From a virus, in the IMG/VR virus record IMGVR_UViG_3300028920_000211, positions 1 to 29,538 of that record: a DNA stretch of 29,538 bases. One strand, written 5' to 3'. Made by a program: the position numbers and the translations under genes. This document shows, one piece after another, positions 7,972-13,787 of the stretch. The notes below the pieces were generated by a model. That model was given only the letters and a program-made list of their open reading frames with translations, ran no database searches and had not been told where the DNA came from. Positions within the stretch are counted from its first letter, which is position 1; every line of letters begins with the position of its first letter.

Positions 7972-8291
7972 TTAATTTTTAGGTGTGCAATGTTTGTGAT
8001 AAATGAATTCGCCTTTTCCGTGCTTCACTTGTTTGTTAAGCGGTTTGGCGCAACCGTGACAAAAGAAGCTTACTTCAGTGTTGAAGTCTTCTTGATCTTT
8101 TTGTTTTTTTTTATTCTTCGAATGTAAAGAACTGAAGCAATCCAGCTTCCGAAGAAGTAAATTAAAAATAGTAAAATAATCAACCAGAAAGGCGATAATA
8201 AAAGAAGCTAGCTTGTTTGAATAATAGCAAAAAACTTGAGTGTTGCAGCTGCTAAAATATAAATAATAATGATTTGAATTGATTTTTTCAT
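7972..8291 (-). CDS. Small membrane protein joined to a LIM-like zinc finger by a predicted -1 frameshift; in-frame TAG near the 5' end
   Basis: This 333-bp stretch holds no long standard ORF but clear coding sequence in two frames. From ATG 8291 the zero frame gives a 27-residue hydrophobic peptide (SIQIIIIYILAAATLKFF), then TAG at 8208-8210. The same frame stays open through a second hydrophobic segment (PFWLIILLFLIYFFGSW) and basic residues to TAA 8070-8072. At 8103-8109 lies the heptamer A AAA AAC in the right phase. A -1 slip there continues as QKDQEDF... to TAA 7972-7974 and adds C-x2-C-x17-H-x2-C (CHGCAKPL ... YHKHC), the spacing of half a LIM finger. The product would be a membrane-anchored cytoplasmic zinc finger. 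If the TAG is real, the second part could start at in-frame TTG 8183-8181. Coding in both frames is well supported; the mechanism is inferred. Confidence 0.55.
8063..8109 (-). promoter_or_regulatory. Candidate programmed -1 ribosomal frameshift site
   Basis: On the minus strand the slippery heptamer A AAA AAC occupies 8109-8103, in phase with the membrane-protein frame. A 9-base spacer follows (8102-8094), then a stem-loop: AAGAAG-ACTTCA (8093-8082), loop ACAC (8081-8078), TGAAGT (8077-8072), a 3-base bulge AAG (8071-8069) and CTTCTT (8068-8063). Heptamer, spacer length and stem match the canonical layout of -1 frameshift signals. The zero-frame stop (8070-8072) lies within the stem. Confidence 0.6.
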
Positions 8292-8301
8292 TGGTTTAAT
8301 T

Positions 8302-8658
8302 TTAAATTAATATATCTTTTAAATGTTTGCCATCGGCGTCAATCTTTGCAAAGTAATCTTCAAGAATTAAAACATTGGCTTTGAATATTATGGATAATGA
8401 GCGTTTTCCTGAAAGCAAATAAAGCTTTCTTTGTTTTTGCGGTTTATTCATTTGTTCAGCGGTCAGAATTGTTCGGGCTTTTTCGTAATAGTCTTTCTTT
8501 TCTTTGCTTGAAAGGTTTATGTAGTTGCCATTATTCAAGATGTCGTAAAAAATATATTTACCGGAAGGAATGTATTCTTCTCTTATAAATTCATCAAAGC
8601 AATTGCATAAAATTTGCTTATCATTATCGTTTAATTGCTTCGGCTGCGGCTTTTCCAT
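8302..8658 (-). CDS. Hypothetical early protein
   Basis: This 118-residue protein is not recognised. ATG 8658-8656 is preferred; an upstream TTG at 8667 would add only three residues. The protein is soluble, mixed-charge and largely helical, with two Cys near the N-terminus (ILCNCFDEFIREEYIP) and a C-terminal part (SGKRSLSIIFKANVLILEDYFAK) that looks like strand-helix. It lies between a replication-type gene and the membrane/zinc-finger locus. No known motif. Its 5' end overlaps a possible 32-codon frame (8624-8722). Confidence 0.6.
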   Translation of the reverse strand: MEKPQPKQLNDNDKQILCNCFDEFIREEYIPSGKYIFYDILNNGNYINLSSKEKKDYYEKARTILTAEQMNKPQKQRKLYLLSGKRSLSIIFKANVLILEDYFAKIDADGKHLKDILI

Positions 8659-8722
8659 ATGGTTCAAGTTTTTTGTTTAGTTCGAAAAGGAATTTAATAA
8701 TTAATTTTAATTTTGATTTCAT
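8624..8722 (-). CDS. Possible 32-residue basic peptide
   Basis: From ATG 8722 a short frame encodes MKSKLKLIIKFLFELNKK and continues to TAA 8624-8626. It begins 10 bases after the stop of the replication-type gene at 8733, which is normal operon spacing here, and overlaps the next gene by 35 bases in another frame. Basic, amphipathic and short, it could be a leader peptide or a chance frame. Confidence 0.3.
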   Translation of the reverse strand: MKSKLKLIIKFLFELNKKLEPYGKAAAEAIKR

Positions 8723-8732
8723 GGTTGTGAAT

Positions 8733-9173
8733 TTAGTATTCGTCTTCAAAACGTCGATTTCTTAAATAACGAATCGGGTCTTGAAGGTCTTGTTTTTTTC
8801 CTTCGCAATATTCACGATATTTTTTTATTCCAGTGATTGCAAGGATTCTGTCTTTCTCGTTCATTTTTTTCCAAAAGTCAGTTGCTTGTTTCTTTAAAAC
8901 TTTTTTGTTGTAGGTCTTCCAGAAGTATTCAAAGTTCATTTCTGGGACCGTTTCTTCAATTATGAACTTGTCGCCGAATTTTTGCTTGAAGTATTTTATA
9001 TCGTTAATGTGAATAGGGAAATGGCCGCCTTTAAAAAGCCAGCGGGCTTGTTCAACTGTCAATCTTCCATTTAAAACAGTGTACGAATAAAGTGAACCGT
9101 CAAGGTGAAATCGAAAAAACCACGACCCCAGCCCTTTTTTTGATTTTATTGTAAAAGTCTTGTATGATTCCAT
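8733..9173 (-). CDS. DnaT-like / replisome-organiser-type replication protein
   Basis: This 146-residue protein has a C-terminal region (about 81-146) with the layout of helicase-loader and primosome proteins: aromatic and basic residues spaced as FEYFWKTYNKK..KK.A..FW, then PIRYLRNRRF near the end. That arrangement is familiar from the C-terminal domain of DnaT-like and phage replisome-organiser proteins, which bind single-stranded DNA and help load the host helicase. The N-terminal 75 residues look like a separate beta-rich domain. It sits 2 bases after a winged-helix gene. With no polymerase, helicase or primase in the window, a loader of host helicase would make sense. The motif match is by eye only. 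Confidence 0.6.
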   Translation of the reverse strand: MESYKTFTIKSKKGLGSWFFRFHLDGSLYSYTVLNGRLTVEQARWLFKGGHFPIHINDIKYFKQKFGDKFIIEETVPEMNFEYFWKTYNKKVLKKQATDFWKKMNEKDRILAITGIKKYREYCEGKKQDLQDPIRYLRNRRFEDEY

Positions 9174-9175
9174 AA

Positions 9176-9469
9176 CTAAAACTTTTTAGGTGGGTTGTCT
9201 TCTTGCATTTTACGATATAATTCAGAAGCCTTCTTTTTGTCTTTGATGCTGTATTGACCGAATTCAACTTCACGACCGAATTTATTTTCGGTTGTAACCT
9301 TTGTCAGCTTAATTGTAAGACCATAACGACGACGCAATCGCATAATCTGGTCAGGAAGGTTCAAAACGCCACAAGAAAGCATCATTTGACGTCTGTCGAT
9401 GTGTATTCTTTTTATTAAGTAGTAGAGAACTTCTTGTGTTTGTGATTCTGGTAATGGTATTTGTTTCAT
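9176..9469 (-). CDS. Winged-helix DNA-binding protein
   Basis: This 97-residue protein starts at ATG 9469 (MKQIPLPES); a TTG at 9493 in the same frame would run back into the upstream gene and is less likely. Residues about 8-55 read like a phage winged-helix domain: helix QTQEVLYYLIKR, HTH around RRQMMLSCGVLNLPDQIMRL, then RLRRRYGLTI leading into the wing. It is followed 2 bases later by the DnaT-like gene, so the pair may form the initiation complex. The final part is charged (KDKKKASELYRKMQED). The role could be replication initiation or transcription control; DNA binding is the firm part. Confidence 0.65.
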   Translation of the reverse strand: MKQIPLPESQTQEVLYYLIKRIHIDRRQMMLSCGVLNLPDQIMRLRRRYGLTIKLTKVTTENKFGREVEFGQYSIKDKKKASELYRKMQEDNPPKKF

Positions 9470-9480
9470 AATGTTTGTTT

Positions 9481-9876
9481 TTAGAAGGGGCAATCGAATT
9501 CGTCACCGTTGAGTCCGTCGCCTTTTAGTGCGTTTTGTCTGTTTGTTAATAATTGAATGTTCCAAAGGTGGTAGCCTTGAGCATTGCAACGTCTGTCAAT
9601 AGTTGCGTTTTGGCCTCGATTTCCTTTTGTTATTATGTAGCCGGTTCGTTTGCAAAAGTTTCTAAATTCTTCGATTGTAATTGTGAATTCCTTGTTTCGT
9701 TTGCGTGCATTTCCTTTGAATTGGTTGTATCTTGATTGAACTGGGTCGAGTTCACGAACTTTCCTTGCATAGTGCTTATGACAAAGGCCGCCTTTCTTTT
9801 TGACTGGTTTGTTTCGGCAAGCATAAGCGCAACAAAAGCGACCTTCTTTCTTTTTGGAAATACTAACTTCAAACAT
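9481..9876 (-). CDS. HNH-family-like zinc protein
   Basis: This 131-residue protein has an N-terminal zinc-binding set (C15, C16, C20, then C32-H33-x-H35) followed by an HNH-like core: ATIDRR at about 91-96 and GYHLWNIQLLTNRQN at 101-115, the pattern xIDRxxNxxGY...N..L....N found in phage HNH nucleases. The usual first catalytic His is not obvious, so it may be a degenerate or non-canonical member. The C-terminus is acidic and ends D-C-P-F, reminiscent of the SSB tip also seen in the 6633 gene. It follows a hairpin (9908-9960) and precedes the winged-helix gene by 11 bases. Likely a DNA-processing early protein; catalysis is unproven. Confidence 0.65.
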   Translation of the reverse strand: MFEVSISKKKEGRFCCAYACRNKPVKKKGGLCHKHYARKVRELDPVQSRYNQFKGNARKRNKEFTITIEEFRNFCKRTGYIITKGNRGQNATIDRRCNAQGYHLWNIQLLTNRQNALKGDGLNGDEFDCPF

Positions 9877-9907
9877 GGTACAATATTAAACTAAATTAAG
9901 TTTTTAA

Positions 9908-9960
9908 AAAAACGTCTAATAATTCAAGACTTGTTTTTATTTTTACTTAGACAAGTTTTT
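9908..9960 (-). terminator. Candidate terminator or attenuator after the HTH gene
   Basis: On the minus strand AAAAAC (9960-9955), a 2-base bulge, and GTCTAA (9952-9947) pair with TTAGAC (9919-9914) and GTTTTT (9913-9908), a 12-bp stem followed by more T. The loop is long (27 bases) and holds a small inner palindrome CAAGTCTTG. The stem begins within the last codons of the HTH gene. It may reduce readthrough into the second half of the early unit. Confidence 0.5.
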
Positions 9961-10134
9961 GATAAGTGCAAGTTCGGATTTCTTCCAGTTACTTTGTTTT
10001 AATCTGGTGTAAAGTGTAACCTTTGAAATACCGAGTAATTCGGCGAGGTCGTTGTCGTTTCTTGATTTGTCTTCACGCAAGGCATAAACATTGTCGGTTG
10101 CTTCCAGTTGTTCAATTGATGCTTGTTTCTTCAT
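9943..10134 (-). CDS. Small helix-turn-helix regulator
   Basis: This 63-residue protein has a clear HTH at about residues 27-48: NDLAELLGISKVTLYTRLKQ, with Gly at the turn and a recognition helix beginning at Ser/Lys. The rest is a short charged N-terminus and a C-terminal helix (KKSELALIKNL). It lies apart from its neighbours, with a possible -7 box 25 bases upstream and a terminator-like hairpin at its end, so it may be transcribed on its own as well as from the early promoter. A transcriptional regulator of the early or late unit is the likely role; the operator is unknown. Confidence 0.75.
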   Translation of the reverse strand: MKKQASIEQLEATDNVYALREDKSRNDNDLAELLGISKVTLYTRLKQSNWKKSELALIKNLSK

Positions 10135-10158
10135 TTGTTTTTAGGTTTAAAATTTTAC

Positions 10159-10166
10159 CAAAAATA
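10159..10166 (-). promoter_or_regulatory. Possible -7 promoter element for the HTH gene
   Basis: The minus strand reads TATTTTTG, an exact match to the flavobacterial -7 consensus TAnnTTTG, 24 bases before the HTH gene's ATG. No TTTG or TTG -33 element is seen at the expected 19-base spacing, and the region is AT-rich, so a chance match is possible. Confidence 0.35.
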
Positions 10167-10171
10167 TAAAT

Positions 10172-10411
10172 TTATTTTAAAAGTGTGTGTTTAATTTCAG
10201 CACGAAGTGAAAAAAGTTCTTCGTTGTCGATTCTTTTTTTCGGGTCTAACGCTTTAAAAGCATGTTCGACAAGTTCTTTCAGGTTGTGAATTTCTTCTTG
10301 TCTTTTGTTGATTATTGAATGACCTTTTTCAATAATTTTTATAAGTGTAATTCGGTGCTTTTGGTGAAGTTCAAAAATTGTTTCGGGAATTTCTTTTCCT
10401 GAAAATTCAAG
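10172..10411 (-). CDS. Open frame with no start codon directly behind and in phase with the DnaA-like gene
   Basis: After the TAA of the DnaA-like gene (10412-10414) the same frame stays open for 79 codons and ends at TAA 10172-10174. The predicted residues look like a real protein: IPETIFELHQKHRITLIKII, then INKRQEEIHNLKELVEH and LFSLRAEIKHTLLK, a helical charged polypeptide like its neighbours, with similar codon use. The frame contains no ATG, GTG or TTG. Options are translation from a rare start (ATT or ATA codons are present), stop readthrough giving a C-terminal extension of the DnaA-like protein, or a gene that lost its start. I cannot decide between these. Without this frame the interval would be the largest gap in the early unit. 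Confidence 0.5.
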   Translation of the reverse strand, partial: LEFSGKEIPETIFELHQKHRITLIKIIEKGHSIINKRQEEIHNLKELVEHAFKALDPKKRIDNEELFSLRAEIKHTLLK

Positions 10412-10726
10412 TTAAGAAAGTGCGTTCATTTCTTTTTGAAGTCTTTCTTTTGTTTCTTCGTATAGTTCAGGATGGTCAAGCCCGTTTGTTTCGTAAAGCC
10501 CGTCAAAAGAATTTATTGCGTGCAATGCGGTTGAGTGGTCATAGTTCCCAAGAACTTCACCGATAACCGACAAAGAAGCGGTTGTGAATTTTTTACATAG
10601 TTTACAATATATCTTTTTAACTTCTGGATAGGGTCTTTTTCTTGACCTGAAGCCTATGTCTTCAATCCCAGAAAGGGACTGAAGAAGGCTTTTAATTCGT
10701 TTACATTTTTGTTTTTGCGTGTTCAT
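10412..10726 (-). CDS. Free-standing DnaA domain IV-like DNA-binding protein
   Basis: This 104-residue protein matches the C-terminal DNA-binding domain of DnaA. SLSVIGEVLGNYDHSTALHA (residues 51-70) contains the DnaA signature: the IG...G.rDHST helix-turn-helix that reads the DnaA box. The preceding helix (RSRKRPYPEVKKIYCKLCKKF) corresponds to the first helices of domain IV. The AAA+ ATPase and N-terminal domains of DnaA (about 450 residues in all) are absent. The gene overlaps the exonuclease gene upstream by one base (TAATG). It may bind the phage origin, or host DnaA boxes to take over or block initiation; both are inference. Confidence 0.8.
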   Translation of the reverse strand: MNTQKQKCKRIKSLLQSLSGIEDIGFRSRKRPYPEVKKIYCKLCKKFTTASLSVIGEVLGNYDHSTALHAINSFDGLYETNGLDHPELYEETKERLQKEMNALS

Positions 10727-11775
10727 TATTCAATCATATTTAGGGTTATAGTCTTGTAATATTCAATGCCAAGTTCTATTGATTTGAGAAGGACTTTTTC
10801 AAGGTGTTCGTCACGTTCGAAAGCAAATGTTTTGACACGTTCTTCTTTTGTGTAACGTCCTGAATGTTCGTAAAGAAAGTTTCTGTAAAATTGTTCAACA
10901 AGTTTTTGTTCTTCTGGATAGTCTTCAGAAACAGAACCTTGTTTAAGCATTTCAAGAAGGTCGTTGTCAATGATATGTTTTTCGGTCAACCTATTAAAAA
11001 GCCTGAATTTGTGATATTCATCTTCAAGAACGTCAGGTGGGCAATCTACAAGAACACGGCGAAGCCTGAAAATGTCAGCATCATAAAGGTACATATACGC
11101 TCGACCTTGCCATTCTTCAAGTGTTGAGCAATTTGTATTCATAAAAGTCTTCGGGTTCCAGCTTGCTTTGATGTCGTCAACTATTTTCTTTTCAATAATT
11201 TTGAAGTATGTGACAACGTCAGCCGCACCTGTTAAGTGTCCTTTTGTTACACGTCCGTTGTTTGGCTGAAGATTGTTATTTGAATACATTACGCCGTCAA
11301 CAAAAGAAATTAAATTAATGCCGTCTTCTTCGGCATTACGGCCTTTACGGATTTGCTTCGAAGTGACTTCTTCTTTGAATCCTTTTTCGAACCATAGCCA
11401 GACGTCTTTCAAATAATTTTTTGCACCGACCGATAATTCAGGTTCTTTTGATTCTTTTTCAAGAAGTTCTTGAAGCCTTGATTCTTGGTTCGGCGTCAAA
11501 CCTTTTTTTCTTGTCAGACGACTTCTGAATTCTTGACGTTCTTCACGTTGCGCCTGGGTTAATTCTTTGCCTTCAGAAACCTTTTTATTATATCCGTCAA
11601 GTTTCTTTTGTTGTGCTGCGGAAAGACCGACAATTGATTCTTTTTTCGTTTGAAGTTCTTCAATTTCCTTTTTCTGGTTTTCAGTAAGTTCGTGACGAAT
11701 AAGTCCACCAGCTAATAAGCCGATTTTACTTGAACGGAAAAGGATTTGTTCAATAGGTGTTTTGAAATTTTTCAT
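10726..11775 (-). CDS. PD-(D/E)XK exonuclease (YqaJ/Cas4-like) with N-terminal LTxxQ repeats
   Basis: This 349-residue protein carries a PD-(D/E)XK nuclease core: GRNAEEDGI (about 145-153), GAADVV with D186, the D-x-K pair VDDIKAS (D201, K203), and EWQGRAYMYLYD (221-232), matching the Q..AY motif of YqaJ/lambda-exonuclease-type enzymes. It probably resects double-stranded DNA ends for the annealing protein encoded just upstream (12104). Residues about 29-110 contain four helical units that begin with LT or LS and have Gln at the fourth or fifth position (LTENQ, LSAAQ, LTQAQ, LTPNQ), spaced about 20-23 residues. It overlaps the DnaA-like gene by one base. Nuclease assignment rests on ordered motifs; polarity and partners are inferred. 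Confidence 0.8.
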   Translation of the reverse strand: MKNFKTPIEQILFRSSKIGLLAGGLIRHELTENQKKEIEELQTKKESIVGLSAAQQKKLDGYNKKVSEGKELTQAQREERQEFRSRLTRKKGLTPNQESRLQELLEKESKEPELSVGAKNYLKDVWLWFEKGFKEEVTSKQIRKGRNAEEDGINLISFVDGVMYSNNNLQPNNGRVTKGHLTGAADVVTYFKIIEKKIVDDIKASWNPKTFMNTNCSTLEEWQGRAYMYLYDADIFRLRRVLVDCPPDVLEDEYHKFRLFNRLTEKHIIDNDLLEMLKQGSVSEDYPEEQKLVEQFYRNFLYEHSGRYTKEERVKTFAFERDEHLEKVLLKSIELGIEYYKTITLNMIE

Positions 11776-11777
11776 AA

Positions 11778-12101
11778 TTAAGATTTTAATTTTTGTATTT
11801 TATTTTCAAGTTCTTGAATTTGCTTCAACTTGATTTCTTCTTGAAGTTGTTTAAGTCTTGGGTCAAGCTTTGTTCTTGCGGTGACAACTTCTTGTTTTGA
11901 AAAGTCTGGTAATTTGATAAAATTATCGTAAGAAGAAATGTATTGTTCGAATCCGCCGTTTGAAGTCCAGATTGAAAATTTGAATTCTTCGTCGATTATT
12001 AATTCAGTAATGTGTTCGCTTGTCGGAACTGTGACTTCGTATTCACCAGACAAAAGTTTGTCTTTAAAATACTTCTGAATTGATTGAATTTGTTTTTTCA
12101 T
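11778..12101 (-). CDS. Hypothetical protein between annealase and exonuclease
   Basis: This 107-residue protein is not recognised. The N-terminal 70 residues look alpha/beta (SGEYEVTVPTSEHITELII, FKFSIWTSNGGFEQYI), and the C-terminus is a coiled coil (PRLKQLQEEIKLKQ, then ELENKIQKLKS). It lies 2 bases from each neighbour, between the Rad52-like and exonuclease genes, so it is probably made with them and may be a recombination accessory protein. That role is inferred from position only. Confidence 0.65.
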   Translation of the reverse strand: MKKQIQSIQKYFKDKLLSGEYEVTVPTSEHITELIIDEEFKFSIWTSNGGFEQYISSYDNFIKLPDFSKQEVVTARTKLDPRLKQLQEEIKLKQIQELENKIQKLKS

Positions 12102-12103
12102 AA

Positions 12104-12808
12104 TTAATCGTTTTTAATGGTTTTATTCATTATTTTTTTATAGTCTTCAATAAGTTTCTGGTGATTGTCATTGACTTCGTTATTTGCTTTGAATTGCTCA
12201 ATAACGCCTTCAAGTCCTTCAAGTGTTGTTTGTGATTTAAGGAAGTATTCAAGGCGTTCGGTGATTTTCTTTGCGTTGTGGTCTTCTTCTGTTTTGATTT
12301 CGCCTTTTGTTTCTGGTGCTTCTTGTGTGTAAATGTCCCAGCAAAGACCAATTTCAGAAGCGCACTTCTTGAAAGAATCGGTTGCAGCGGATTTGTAAGC
12401 GTTGCCAATATCTGAAGCGAAAGTATATTTCTTGTTTCCTGAAGTTGTTGTCTTACTTGTTAGAAGGTGTTTTCCGAATTGTTCTTTGATTATTGTGAAC
12501 TTTCCTGAACGAATGGTTAATCGACCTTCAACAAGAACTTCAGAAGAAGCCTGAAAGTATTCACGTGATTTTATTTCGAAGTCGTAATTAAAACCGAAGA
12601 TTAAGTTCATTCGTTTCTTCATATAAGAACCTTTTACGGTTTTATATCTGAAGCCGCTTTCGTCTTCTTTGTATTCGATTTCGCTTTCTGGTGTTGGTTC
12701 GCGAAGAAGAATCAATTGTTCGTCCGTAAACGCTGAACATTGTATGTCTTTGAATTCTTCTTCAGTAAAAAAATAAACTGATTGTTTAGGTGTTTCGTCT
12801 GTTTTCAT
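12104..12808 (-). CDS. Rad52/Sak-type single-strand annealing protein
   Basis: This 234-residue protein has the signature of the Rad52/Rad22 annealing family: a beta-rich N-terminal region with KRMNLIFGFNYDFEIK (about 65-80) and the diagnostic helix GNAYKSAATDSFKKCASEIG at 135-154, followed by L-x-W-D-I-Y. These proteins form rings on single-stranded DNA and anneal complementary strands. The C-terminal third is charged and probably flexible, as usual. With the exonuclease two genes downstream it forms a two-part recombination system like Red beta/exo. Such systems repair phage ends, form concatemers and swap modules between phages. It starts 18 bases after the Toprim gene. Confidence 0.85.
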   Translation of the reverse strand: MKTDETPKQSVYFFTEEEFKDIQCSAFTDEQLILLREPTPESEIEYKEDESGFRYKTVKGSYMKKRMNLIFGFNYDFEIKSREYFQASSEVLVEGRLTIRSGKFTIIKEQFGKHLLTSKTTTSGNKKYTFASDIGNAYKSAATDSFKKCASEIGLCWDIYTQEAPETKGEIKTEEDHNAKKITERLEYFLKSQTTLEGLEGVIEQFKANNEVNDNHQKLIEDYKKIMNKTIKND

Positions 12809-12826
12809 TAATTATACGTTTTATTA

Positions 12827-13770
12827 TTAGTACAAATTTAAACTAACTTTTTGAATAAAAAAGAGAATCGGTAAAAAATTAAACCGAAACCCTTTTTTTG
12901 TTTTTAGTTCTTCAGAAACAAATTTTTTCAAAATAGCTTGATATTCTGATCTTTCTTTGTGTTCCTTAATCATAAGTTCGTCGTAAAGTTCTTGGTCAAA
13001 AACTTCGTTGATTGCATCAAGACAAAGTCTTCTTAATTTGTCGGGGTGAACCGCATCAAGTTCAACTTGTCCTAGTCCGTCCCATTTTGCAGTTCTGGAA
13101 TCTGTTTTCTTTGCTGGTGCTGGTGGTAAATTCCAGTCAATCACTTGTTCTTCAAGTAAACTGATTCTTTTGACCTTAACTAAAGCGCCCATTTCGAAAA
13201 GGTTTTCTTTTATACTTCTTGGAATATCTTCACCGCTTGGGTCGTAGTCACCAAAATAAAGTATAATAGGTATTTTGCGTTCACGTCTTGCTTTTTTGAA
13301 TCGGTCAGCCGCTTCCTTTAAAAATGTTAAAGAAGGGTAACCTTTGCATGGTGAAAGTGCGACGTCCATTTGTTCGCAAGGTTTTGAAAATACGCCTTGA
13401 AGCGCTTTCTTTTCAATAAACACTTCGGGAAAGTACTGTTGATTTTCCCAGCGATTTTTGTTATATGTTTGCATCCACGCTTTGACCTGAAATTTACCGT
13501 TCTGAACGGCGTCTTCAACGTTTGTTTCAGTGAAGTCGGTTTTGCCGATTGTTTCACGGTCATTGTCTGAAAAAGTATCAAAAGAAATTTGACCTTCCCA
13601 GCGTGCCTTACCATTGCTGAAACAACTCTTTTGTAATGTTGTATTGTGTTTGTCATACCACGCGCAACAAGTCTGTAATGAAGCCCCCTGATTGTAAGGA
13701 CGCCTTTTTCGTATTGTGGAATTTCTTCAAGTGCGTTTTGTATTATCCAATTTCTATTAAATTTATCCAT
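12827..13770 (-). pseudogene. Spo11/topoisomerase VI-A-like winged-helix + Toprim protein, frameshifted
   Basis: Two overlapping frames (ATG 13770, and the frame ending at 12827) make one protein of about 314 residues if a single base is restored. The first 55 codons (TIRGLHYRLVARG, then HYKRVVSAMVR) run into the second frame (ARWEGQISFDTFSDNDR) after a -1 shift at 13606-13607, where GG probably was GGG. The N-terminus resembles the winged-helix domain of TopoVI-A/Spo11, with Tyr 32 and 46 as possible nucleophiles. The Toprim part has FIEKKAL (E120), KGYPS (143-147) and GDYDPSG (D175, D177), the metal-binding acidic residues of this family. No slippery heptamer fits, so deletion or a sequencing error is more likely than programmed shifting. 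A fragment from Met 13474 could still be made. It lies among recombination genes. Confidence 0.75.
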
Positions 13771-13787
13771 TGTTTTAAAGTTTAAGA

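Noticed and set aside
9881-9888. TAATATTG as a promoter for the HNH-like gene
   Set aside because: One mismatch to the -7 box, no -33 box, and too close to the ATG at 9876.
13600-13612. Programmed frameshift in the Toprim gene
   Set aside because: No slippery heptamer or suitable stem at the junction; a missing G explains the break more simply.
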